In this document: piece by piece, positions 42,735 to 53,592 of the stretch
Position numbering within the stretch: position 1 is the first letter of the stretch
Layout: each line of letters begins with the position of its first letter
Source: Stenocarpella maydis
Lineage: Eukaryota; Ascomycota; Sordariomycetes; Diaporthales; Diaporthaceae
NCBI GenBank assembly: GCA_002270565.1
Contig: NQMI01000130.1
Location: forward strand, 62,001-126,000
Direction of reading: 5' to 3'
DNA: 64,000 bases
Program-made: the position numbers and the translations under genes
The notes under the pieces: model-generated
What the model was told of the DNA's origin: nothing
Seen by the model: only the letters and a program-made list of their open reading frames with translations
Database searches by the model: none

Positions 42735-44022
42735 CCTGGGTAGCCAGCTGGACTCCACCTTATCCCTTCCGCCATGCATCCACAACAGATGAAGCATGCC
42801 GAGTATGCTAATATGTGCCGTGTCATTCTCCGCACTTGCATGCCCAACTGTGTCCCACGTGCACAATCAATCACCCAGAAACATCCTAGAAGGCTGTGTG
42901 AACAACACCACTCGGGGCCCTGAGGGCCTGGATGCGCAGGGTGGAGCTCGGCACCCACCTTGGAGCCTCCCCTTGCGGTGGATCGTTCACCTCTCGGCCG
43001 CCGTGTGGACACAGCTGGGCGAATGGGCGCTAGCGTTGACGTCTTGGCGTTTGGCCATGTGGCGAGCGAAAAGGGAGGAAGGAATCACTTGAAACTGTTG
43101 CATTTGAGCCGTAGGCCTAATCTATCCGAGAGGCAATACCACTCGTCTCGGTGTTAGGTAAAGGACTGGGTGACTGAGGAATCTTTCGAATTGTGTTAGT
43201 GTAGCAAAACAGGCATCGCCAACGGGCGGGAAATGCGTTCGGCGGCTGTAGGAGCCGCCGACTCCTCATCTCATCGGCTTTGATATTGATTTGTATATGG
43301 ATCGTTTCATGTTTTGCACCAGGCAAGAGGGTAATTACATCGGTAATGAGCCGCGAAGTTCGCTGACATCGCGCCAGGTAGGCGCCGATTCCAACGCCTC
43401 GACGAATCAGGGGCCATAACCTTCTCCCAATTCAGAAGCACGCAAGCGATTCCACTAGAAAACTGTAATTAAGCGCAGACGGGAGTGGGCCGAGCTCGTA
43501 AGGAATGCTCCCGACTGTGCTTGAGTTATTTCTCTAAAGTTTCCTACCACTGGGTTTGACAGCAAATGTTAGATTAGATATAAATCCGGGATAAGATAAG
43601 AAGAAGCACAGGCCTTCTTTAGACCCTCTCTTTCCTTTTTAGACCCCCCTTCCTTCCTAGACCCCCCTTCCTTCCCAAAAGGCTTCTTCCTTTTTAGAAG
43701 GCCCCCTTCCTTCCTAGGGGGCCTAGGGCCCCTTCTTTCTTAAATCCCTAGGGTATTAGCTCGGCCCTGTTACTCCCGTCTGTACTTATCCCTGCTGTCG
43801 CTGCTTGCAGCGCGGTCAATTTCTTGTCTAAAGCACGTCAACCGCGCTTTGGGGAATCTGGAGTAAACCAATGACGATCATATTGTACTGTAGTGTACGT
43901 GTATAATTGCAGGGCGCCACGGTCGATCGGCGGCAGTACATTGATTAGCCAAAACCTTGACAGAAAGCTTGACCTGTCGAGTAACGTGCCAGGCCCACAT
44001 TCAGCCCCCCTTAGCGCCAATC
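42735..44022. other. Intergenic with a pyrimidine-rich tract
   Basis: No supported gene. 43615-43745 is a tract of CCTTCCTTCCTAG(A/G)CCCCC-like units, probably a simple-sequence expansion. Confidence 0.45.
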
Positions 44023-44096
44023 ATACCACTATTCCCAACATCAATTTCCCACTAAAAACAATATAAAAACCCTCCTCCATTAGTATTAAGGAATCA
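44023..44096 (+). repeat. Direct repeat, left copy
   Basis: ATACCACTATTCCCAAC...TTAGTATTAAGGAATCA. It matches 44573-44648 with scattered differences. Confidence 0.7.
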
Positions 44097-44105
44097 TAAC
44101 TATCA

Positions 44106-44570
44106 TCATTTATTAAGCAATCTATTTTCTCTTTGTGAGTCTGTGTTATTACCAGCGTAACTACGTACTGACACGAGGCGTCCCAGGTTCATTATATTCT
44201 TGACTAAATTGAGTCCAAAATTGACTGTAAATATTACCTGTTCATGTTTTGATAAAGGAGGCGGTCCTTTCGCTGATTTACACCCAGAGTGCCACTGATG
44301 CACAAGATCCACAGAAGTCAAGTTAACCACAACCATTTTACACTGGAAGTAGGCTCCTCCCTCCATTTGAGATTTTGAAGATGCTGCAAAGGTCCCTTCT
44401 CTCACATGAAATCCAAGTGTGGAGCTCTGGTACAGGATTATTGAGGGACAGAAGACCGGGACAGGCAAAGCCCAACACTGGCAGAAGGCAGCCGGGTTGC
44501 CATCATCTAAGATATAACATTGTGGACCCCCGTTTCGGCCCCCCCCCATTTCAACCACCCCAAACCACAA
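44106..44570 (-). other. Open frame exactly between two direct repeats
   Basis: A 154-residue minus-strand frame fills the space between the direct repeats at 44023 and 44573. It has mixed composition (CQCWALPVPVFCPSII, GGAYFQCKMVVVNLTSVDLVHQW) and no recognised domain. It could be the internal part of a small duplicated or mobile unit, or a chance frame. I give no function. Confidence 0.25.
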
Positions 44571-44572
44571 CT

Positions 44573-44648
44573 ATACCACTATTCCCAACTTCAATTGCCC
44601 GCCACAACGACGACTAACTGAATCCCTCTTCATTAGCATTAAGGAATC
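44573..44648 (+). repeat. Direct repeat, right copy
   Basis: ATACCACTATTCCCAAC...TTAGCATTAAGGAATCA. Spacing from the left copy is 550 bp. Confidence 0.7.
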
Positions 44649-45462
44649 ACTAGAAGCCTTGCTATCGGGTGATATCTCCCTAGCTTTAATTTTAACCTTC
44701 TGAATAGCCTTAATATTAGTAAAAGCCGCATTTGGGTTAATTTTAGCCTTCCTCTTTTAAAGCATCCTATTAGCCTTAATTTAACTTATAAGCTCCTCAT
44801 TTTTTCTTAAGGATATTATTAAGTTAAACTCTTTTTAATTATACCCCTGAATAAATTTTCTAAAATGGTATTATTATATAAGGCTTAAGTATTTTTTAAA
44901 GTATAAAATATAGAGTATAAAAACCTAAACTCTTATAATTACTGTAGTATCTAAAAAATGCGGCTTTTCTAGCAGCGCAAAAAGAGGTATAGTGCTCTGT
45001 TTTATTAATAAAGCCTATTTTTACAGTTTAGAATCTCAAGTCTTCATTGTATCTAGTAATCTAAAGGATAAAGCTACTAAGCCTTTTACCTAATGTAAAC
45101 TAATTATAACCCATCTACCTCGCACCTAAATGAATATTAAAGCTAAACTACCTGTTTATATGCTTACTAATAATAATAAAGAAAATAATAAGCTTTTATA
45201 TAATTATAAGAGGTAGTATATGGTATTCAAAACATATAATCTTTAGAATGCCTGTTAAAGTAGGCCTAAATATGTAATATAAGATGGCTTATAGCAATAT
45301 AGTCATATCATGTTAGTAAAGAAAATTAACAGTATTAATCATAAACTCTTCAAAGCATTTGCCTATATAAAATTAACACTAGTATAAGTATAGTACCTAT
45401 TAATTACTAATAAATGCCACTCATTTGGGTTAATTAGGTCTATTTAAGGGATAAAGAATTCT
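44649..45462. mobile_element. AT-rich, degraded coding-like sequence
   Basis: Strongly AT-rich. The plus strand shows patchy protein-like reading (for example KLFKAFAYIKLTL near 45337-45375) broken by TAG/TAA. I cannot name the source. Damage looks RIP-like. Confidence 0.35.
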
Positions 45463-46056
45463 TGTAACGGAACCCGCTCAGCAGGCGTGCTCTTACTCGT
45501 GCAAGGAGTTACCTTAGACTTTGTTGTAAGGAGGTACCCTAGACTTTCTAGCAAGGAGTTACCTAAGCACTGCGAGTCAGCCGAATTTCGCTAAAGTGCG
45601 CCCAGCTGCGTGCGTGCACCCGCCAAGCATGAGTTGGTGGCCGTGCAGTCGCCATATTTGCCTGCATTGCACCTTAATTTAGACCTTTGCATTATTCTTA
45701 TTTCTTACCCAAAACGTATATGACTTAGTGCATTGGATAGCCTGATTTCTGAAGTTTGTATGTACTTAATTGGGGCATTCTAGGGGTATGGTTGGCTGGC
45801 TGCTCGGAACCAAAGATTGTGTGTTGGAAGCCGAATTTCCGGGTGGGGGGGGTATTTGCCCAAATTTGCACCAGGCGACCGCAGCGTGCCAGGGTGAGAC
45901 GACGTCGCGAGGGTATATAAGGAGGGCTACAGAAGCCCAACTTAAATCAATACAAAGTTGTCCAAACCACTGTCAATTGTCCGAATTCGCCTCAGAGCAC
46001 TACACTGCGACCCTGCCGAAACAAACACGCTGAACTCAATGCTATTTTATAGCACA
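45463..46056 (+). repeat. 5' LTR of the Copia element
   Basis: Starts TGTAACGGAACCCGCTCAGC and ends TTTTATAGCACA, about 594 bp. It has three imperfect AAGGAGTTACC(C/T)TAGACTT units at its start and a TATATAAGGAGGGCT promoter-like site near 45915. It pairs with 51631-52169. The following bases (TATTCATCAG) occupy the primer-binding-site position and recur next to the other copies. Confidence 0.8.
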
Positions 46057-46220
46057 TATTCATCAGAAGATCTTCCTTAACTACTTAATAGTAATTGCTT
46101 CCTCTATCTACTCCTTCTTTATTACTATAAATTACTAACTTCTTAAATCTTCAAGGGCAATTAGATTATACTACTAAATGTTTCCTTTAATATTAATAGG
46201 ATATACTCCTGCGATGAATT

Positions 46221-46812
46221 TGTGCTATAGAATAGGATTCAGTTCAGCGTGTGTTTCGGGAGGGTCGCAGTATGGTGCACTGAGGCGAATTCGGACAACT
46301 GACAATGGTCTGGACAAACTTGTATTGATTTAAGTTGGGCTTCTGTATGCCCTCCTTATATACCCTTTGATGTTGTCTCACCCCTGGGTACGCTGCGGTA
46401 GGCTCTGTTGCAAATTTGCAGATGCCGAAAATTCGCCCTTCCAACACACCATCTTTGGTTTCAAGCAGCCAGCCAACCATACCCCTAGCAATGCCCAAAT
46501 TAAGTACTTACAAACTTTTAAGAAATCAGGCTATCCAATGCACTAAGTCATATACTTTGTGGGTAAGAAATAAGGGTAATGCCAGGAGGTCTGCAAATTA
46601 ACGGTGCAATGCAGCCAAAATAATCGACTCACGCCCACCAAACTAATCTTGCGTCACGCACGCACTGGGGGTACTTAGCGAAAAATCGCCTGACTCGCAA
46701 AGTCTAGGGTAACTCCTTGGCCTAGGAGTCTAGGCGTAACTCCTTACACGGAAGTCTAGGCAACTCCTTGCCCGCAGACAAACGCCCTGCCTGGAGCGCG
46801 TTCGTTTAAACA
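46221..46812 (-). repeat. Nested inverted LTR copy
   Basis: Same LTR family in minus orientation, about 592 bp, facing the LTR at 45463-46056 across 164 bp. Both have ATTCATC right after the LTR end. No 5-bp duplication (GAATT versus CGTAC). Confidence 0.8.
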
Positions 46813-49477
46813 CGTACCCTGCCTAAGGCATTAATACACTTAAAGAAGGAGGTTCATACCCGGGAAATATAGTCTAATTAGGCAATTAGGCTGCCCTTTA
46901 AATAGCTAAAAATAAGGGCTTACTTTAAGCATTAAACACTTTATTATCCCGCCTCCTTATAGTAATTCCAGCGGCTGCCTGGTTTAATGCACTTTATATA
47001 GTAGCTTAAGCGCAAGTTAAATTAAGACCTAATATTTACCTTTATAGCTACCTAAATCCTTAAGGCCCAAATAGAGCCAACTAACCTAATAAATTAGTAC
47101 CTAGGCTCCTTAGAAAGAGCATTTCTATAGTAGGTAGAGCGGCTTAAAGGAACTATCTGTATGCTAAAAGCTGTAGGCCAGCCTACTAATAGGCTAAATC
47201 TATAGTTCCTTATAGCGGATATATTAGAAGAGACTAGAAATCTATCTTTAGCATTCTATCAGGTTGCTAAGGGGGAATAGAAACCTCCCTTAGGCCCTTA
47301 GGGGTCTAAAAATCAGTCTTCAGGCTTAAAAAGGCCTAAAAAGACTAGAAGCAAAGGGCAGGACCCTAAAAAGGCTGAAGAAAATAAGCCTAATAAGGGA
47401 TCCAGGGGCTCTAGTAGCAAGAAAAAATCCATAGAGCCTAAACTGCTTAATGGGAAGCCCCCTGAAAATTCAGGAGACTACACCTATATATTAGGCTATT
47501 CAGCCTATAGTAATAAAGAATCAGCTCCTAGCAAGAGCTATTCTTTAGGTAATAAGGCTAGTAATTTAGATAGCTCATTTATAGCCTTAAAAAGCCCCTG
47601 TAAGCTCTACTATAGTGGTTTATAATCAAAAGAGCCCCCTAAGAAGGGCCCTAAGCCTTCTAGGCCTAATAGGCCTACTGCCCTGCTATATAATACTGGT
47701 TCTATAGTATATATAGTAAATAGCCATTCTTTATTTACTGATTTAGTAACGACTAGCAATTTTAGGTACCTATAAATAGATAGGGGTAGGGTATATCCCT
47801 TGGGTAGAGGCACTGCTATATTTCAGGTAATTAGCCCTAAAAGCCCAGCTAAGACTAAGCATCTAGTTCTAAAGGAGGCACTATATGTGCCCTCTATAGA
47901 TATCAGTATCTTTAGTGGCCTTTACCACTATAGTGCTAGGGGTTACCTCTTAAGGAATACCCTATATAGGGCTGATGAGCAACCAATTATGCACCTAGAC
48001 CCTTCTAAAATGGGATTTTTTATCCCTCAGAAGGAAATATAGGCCCTAGAGACCTATACTACCCAAGCTAATAGTATATACTACATCCCCAGTAGTAGTA
48101 TAAATGCCTTAGAGATAGTGCTGCCTCCTTTTAATAGGAAAGCAGGTAGGAACTATAAAAAGATCCCTAACCCTTAAGAGCCTATTCTTTTAAAGGAAGA
48201 ATTAGGCCCTTCTAAGTCCTCTATAGGCTCTATTGCCTTAGAATCTAGGCTAGTATCACCTAATTCTAAGTTATAGGGTCTTCCAGTATAGGTCCCTCAC
48301 ACGCCCCCTTCTACAGGTCCTTCCCCGCGGGTAGAACCGCCTATAGGAAATAGGGGGGATAGGGCTACAGAGGACCTAGAAGATCTTCTTTTAGAAGGCC
48401 TCTTGCCTTCTAAGAAAGCTACTAAACAGCCTATACAGGCCACTAGACCTTCTAAAGGGTCCCCTAAGCTACTCAAACTAGCCTATCTCTAGCATAAGAG
48501 ATTAGGGCATATTAGTCTTTATCTACTAAAGAAGATAGCTGAGATAGCCTAGGGGGTACCTAATTTTAATTTAATCTCAAAAGGGGATTTTTTATACCTA
48601 ATCTATAATAGGGCTAAGGCTATCTATAGGCTAAATTATAAGCTTATTAATAATCCAGAGGGTATACTAGACTCTTTAAAAGGGGATACCTTTTCTATTA
48701 AGCCTATACCCTATAATAAGTACCCTATTAGGCTACTAATAGTAGATAGAAAATCTAGGTTTAAGTAGCTTTTCCTGCTAAGAAATCATAATAGGGACCT
48801 AATAATAGATACTATCAAGGGCTTCTTTAGGTTCTTAAAGGCCCTATTTGGGCAGTACCCTAGAGACTTTCATTTTAATAGCAGGAAGGAGATAAATGCC
48901 CAGCTACAGGCCTAGCTATAGCATAAGGGCATAGCCTTTTCAATAAGTAGCCCCTATATTCACAAGCAAAACAGTCTAATAAAACGCTCCATTTAAGTAA
49001 TTCTAGACCATCTTAGGGCTACTATGCTTGCTACAGGCCTACCGCTATATCTATAGTGTTTTATTATACCTGCCGTTCTTAAGTTAGTTAACTCAACTAC
49101 CCTAACAAATAGAGACCTTACAGCCTATCAAGAGCTATACAATGGGCTAGAGCCCTCCAAAACCCATAAACCACTTCTAAAGCAGTATAAAGTTATAGGG
49201 GCTCGCTATAAGGTCTTCCTACCTAAAGAAAAGCATTAAAAGGGCTATAAGCTAGCCCCAAGGACTAAGACAGGCTATTTACTAGCAGTATTAGGGAACA
49301 ATATATACTAAATATATATCCCTAAACAGCATACCATTCTAAAGACCTCTATTCTTAAAATTTATAAGGAATTAAGCAGTATAGATTCTAGTAGCGGTTT
49401 TAAGCCAGAAGGGGTATTAGAGGGTCCCTTAGACCCTTTAGATAATGATATAGACCTTATAACTGCTGAACCTACTA

Positions 49478-49600
49478 GGTCTTAAATAGACCCCCTAGGA
49501 GGGCCTCTCTCAGGCCCTATAGTACTTGCTGGGTCTCAAATAGACCCCCTAGGAGGGCCTCTCTCAGGCCCTATAGTACCTGCTGGGTCTTAAATAGACC
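49478..49600 (+). repeat. 54-bp tandem repeat inside the Copia coding region
   Basis: Units begin at about 49481, 49535 and 49589 (period 54 bp, about 2.3 copies, the third diverged). They encode an 18-residue repeat of the form (S)xIDPLGGPLSGPIVxAG between integrase and reverse transcriptase. Confidence 0.8.
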
Positions 49601-51630
49601 TCCCAGAAGAGCCTCTCTTAGGCTTACCTGCACTTGCTGCAGAAGGGGACCCTACTATAGGTTCCAGGGAATTAGAGGATATAGGGCCTAATTCAGGCTC
49701 TATAAAGTTATCCCCAGAGGGTATAAGGCTAACTCTACCTAAAGAAATAGATCTATTATATACTAAATAGATTATCTACTCTATTTTTAAAAGAGTACGC
49801 TAAATAGCATTTAATATTATAAATGCTATAGCCCCCTAAACCTGGAAATAGGTATTAAAAAGCCCTAATAGGGCTAAATGGCTATAGGCGATCTATAGTA
49901 AATTTAAGCAATTAATTTTGCAAAATACCCTTGAATTTTAACTATTAAATTAGCTTCTAGAAGGTTAAAAGCTTATAACCAGTTAATTAGTTCTATAAGA
50001 GAAAAAGGATAAGAACAATAGGGTCTTTGAATTTAAAGCCTAATTAGTAGTTAAAGGGTTCTAATAGAGGAAAGGGATAGATTTTACTAAGGCCTTTACC
50101 TCAACCTCTAGCCCTCCTACCTAGAGGGTACTACTAGTACTAGCTGCTATTCTTAATTAGGAAATTAAGTAAATTAATTTTATAGGTGCCTTTCTAAATA
50201 GTATATTAAAAGAATAGGTCTTTATAGAGCTTCTAGAGGGGTTTAGAGAATTTATAGCCTAAACCAGTAGCTAAATTTAATAGCTATTAGCTAGGGCTAG
50301 CTATAACCCCTCTACTTAGCAGATAATTTAGCTAAATAAAGCTCTATACGGCCTAAAGCAGGCCTCTAGAGAGTAGTAACAAATAGTTATTAACCTTTTG
50401 AAAGATCTAGGCTTTAAACCGCTACTTTTAGACTCTGCCATCTTCTATAGTAGGGCATTAGGCCTATTTATAGTGTCCTACGTTAACAACTGCCTAATAA
50501 TAGGGCCTGGAATCTCTAAAATTTAGGCCTTAAAATGCTAAATCTATAAGGCATATGCTATAGAAGATAGGGGCCCTGTAAGCTTCTTTCTAGGTATTTA
50601 AATCATTAGGGACCGCCCTAATTAAACCCTATAGCTCTCCTAGAGCTAGTATATTGAGGAAGCTATTAGAATCTTTAACTTAAAGGGTCTAGGCCTATCT
50701 TAGTTCCTCTTTAGCTAAACTTAGTCAACTTAGGCCCTATTAAAGGGCCTATACTTAACTAAATTCAATATAAGTGCTTCCAGGCTATAGTAAGTACCGC
50801 TATATATTTAGTTACCTAAACTAGGCCTAATATTAGCTTCCTGGTCTAATAGCTAGCCAGAACCTTCTAAGTATTTAAATCTCAGCATTTAGTAGCTATA
50901 TAGAACCTATTTAGGTACCTAAATAGCCATTAATATCTTACTATTAGGTATTCTGCTAGGGGTCTTAAAGACTCCCTATAGAGCTCTCTCCTAGAGCCTA
51001 TAGGCTATTCTAATAGTAACTATACTGGGGATAAGGCCTCCTCTAAATCAACATATAGGTATATATTTACCCTAGAAGAAGTGCCCATTTCCTAGAAATC
51101 AAAGCGAGGAAGCACTATAGCATTATTAACGCTAAAGACTGAATTTATAAAGCTTATAGAGGCTACTCAGGAAATCCAGTAGCTTTAAGGGCTCTATATA
51201 GAACTAAATAGGCCTATTCCTAGGCTAATAATCCTCTATAGAGATAATACAGGCGCTATCTCCACTACTAAGGACCCTTCACACTATCAACAAACTAAGC
51301 ATATACTTCTTAAGTACTACTACCTATATGCTAAAGTTTAAAAGGGGACCCTCAAAGTTAAATACCTTAAGACCAATAAAATAGTAGCAGACGGGCTTAT
51401 AAAAGCCCTTCCAGTACCTAAATTTCAGGTATTTCTAGGCCTACTAGGTCTAGCAGAGTTAGTAAATTAGAAGAGGGCCAATAGGGCCCTCTAGCCACTA
51501 TTTCTTTAGTAGATAGATTTCTTTCTATAAGGGGGCTTTTCTTTACTTATATTTCTCTCTCACGTTTCCATTTTAAGAGTAAGAGTTAAATACTATAGGC
51601 CTATTAGGCCTATATCTTCAATAGAAGGGG

Positions 51631-52169
51631 TGTTAAACAGAACCGCTTAGTAAGGAGTTACCCTAGACTTTATGCAAGGAGTTACCCTAGACTTATAAGT
51701 TAGGCAATTTTCGCTAAGTACGCCCAGTGCATACGTAACGCAAGATGAGTTTGGTGGCCATAAGTCAATTATTTTAGTCTATATTTGTACCTCAATTTAG
51801 ACCTCCGCATTACCCTTATTTCTTATCCAAAAAGTATATGACTTAGTTCATTAGATAGCTTGATTTCTAAAGCTTATATATACTTAATTTGGGCATTACT
51901 AAGGCTATAGTTGGCTGGTTGCTTGAAACCAAAGATAGTATATTGGAAGGGCGAATTTTCCGGCTTTTGCAAACTTACACCAGAGCCCACCACAGCATGC
52001 CCGCGGGTGAGACAATATCGGAGGGTATATAAGGAGGGCTTACAGAAGCCCAACTTAATTCAATACAAAGTTATCCAGACCATTATCAATCGTCCCAATT
52101 CGCCTCAGAGCACCATACTGCAACCCTATCGGAAAACACACGCTGAACTGAATGCTATTTTATAACACA
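51631..52169 (+). repeat. 3' LTR of the Copia element
   Basis: Starts TGTTAAACAGAACCGCTTAG and ends TTTTATAACACA, 539 bp. It has two AAGGAGTTACCCTAGACTT units where the other copies have three. It is preceded by the purine tract at 51621-51630. Confidence 0.85.
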
Positions 52170-53396
52170 TATCTCCAGACCTTTATATCCCTTTTAAGAA
52201 AATAGGCCCTAATTAGAAACTATTAAATCCGATCGGAATGAATTTCTAAGGCCTAAGGATATAAATCCCTTAATAGCTTTTCCCAGAATATATAGCAAGG
52301 CTAGAGGCTCTACACTTACTGCTAAATTAGGTATTTCAGGAGGGGGTTTAAGATATAGCTAAGGTAATAGAGTTAGCTCGGTATAGAGATCAGACCAGCC
52401 TTATATATACCTTCTTCTATCGCTACTGGGTCAACTATAGGTAACTTAGGGAGGCAAATCTAGCCTTTATATGATAGCAAAATCCTCTATTAAGAGTAAG
52501 AGGGTGCTATAGCTCTAATTAGATTTAAATAGTATCAGAAGTATAGAGATTTACTCCCTTAAAGCAGAAAATAACCTTATAAATAAAATAAAGTATTAGG
52601 GCATAAAAGCTAAAGAAACCCATATTTGATTTATAGGGCAGATACTAGTAGAAATGGGCCAGAGGGAGTAAGAGGATTAAAACCTCTATACACATAAAAA
52701 GGCACACATTCTGCTAGAGCCCTTATTAAGCAACTACCTTAAGAGGAGCATGGAAGGCAAGAAGAGGAGCCCCTAATGCAATAGGAGAGTTATAAGGGGA
52801 ATGGAGGGTGCTAAAAGAGGAGGGTAGAAGAAGAGGGTATAAGAAAAGATTTTATAGTATATATTTATATATCAGATAGATATAAATTCACAGGGTATAA
52901 AAAGATTGGTTCTCTAGGACTAGAAATTCCTCAAAAGCATTGTAGGAGGGCCCCTTTTTATAGCCTTGGGGGCGAAGCTAAGGCTGGTTTTCCCCCCCGG
53001 ATCCCGGAACACACCGGTCCCCCTAGACCCTGGAACAATAGTTAAGCAAGTGCTTACCTATATGAGTGACTTACCAGTGAGTAATTTACTAACAGCAAAT
53101 GAAAAGCTATTGGAAGGAGTAAAAAAGAGTTTCTTTTATTTGCTATTTTAGGAAACTGCCCTTTATATAAAAGGAGGAAGATAAAAGGAAAAAAGTATTA
53201 TCTTAATATCTAGGGGCTAGCTAACCTCCTAAATATACCATATAATACTTATATTAGCCTTAATTATTTATAGGTTAATTAACTTAACCTTAGTTATAAA
53301 AGATAGCTTTAAAAAGAGGTGTTATATAAGTAATTTAACCTACTTAGAAAGTATGATTTCTTTAGAGTATGCAATCTTAAAAGAAAAGAGAGTCTA
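52170..53396. other. AT-rich degraded sequence
   Basis: No intact gene. Patchy low-complexity frames with TAG/TAA stops, probably old repeats. Confidence 0.4.
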
Positions 53397-53592
53397 TATT
53401 AGAATATTGCCTTATTGGATTAGGCTACCTAACTAAGCTAAAGGCTTGGCAGGGGAAGAGGCTAGTTTTCTTCCTCATACGAAATACCCCCGCTTCCCCC
53501 AGATAGTTAGAGGAAGCAAGCACTTACAGACCCATCAAATGAGAACCCCACGTACGTACGTACTATCGCCATATGGCAAAGGCCGTTCAACA
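53397..53592 (-). repeat. Second copy of the 217-bp solo-LTR-like repeat
   Basis: Matches the reverse complement of 32361-32577, with abrupt ends on both sides (TATTAGAATATTGCC ... GTTCAACA) and a gap of about 20 bp. No clear target duplication. Confidence 0.7.

Larger units (their letters stand above)
45463..52169 (+). mobile_element. RIP-degraded Copia (Ty1-like) retrotransposon
   Basis: LTRs at 45463-46056 and 51631-52169 bound a polyprotein remnant in Copia order: gag-like region about 46830-47600; protease motif LYNTGS near 47686 (D changed to N); GAG-pre-integrase about 47815-48520 with HKRLGH; integrase about 48670-49350 (LLIVDRKSRFK, SPYIHKQN); reverse transcriptase about 49780-50700 (INFIGAFLN, LNKALYGLKQA, SYVNNCLIIG where YVDD is expected); RNase H about 51080-51470 (TLKTEFIKL, LYRDNTGAI, IVADGLIKAL). 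A purine tract, ATAGAAGGGG, abuts the 3' LTR. Stops in the reading frame are TAG/TAA at Gln/Trp positions, and catalytic Asp are changed to Asn, as expected from RIP. An inverted LTR lies inside at 46221-46812. Inactive. Target duplications are not convincing (ATTCT versus TATCT). Confidence 0.9.

Noticed and set aside
44023..44648. LTR pair of a tiny retroelement
   Set aside because: The repeats lack TG...CA ends and a primer site; left as an unexplained direct repeat.
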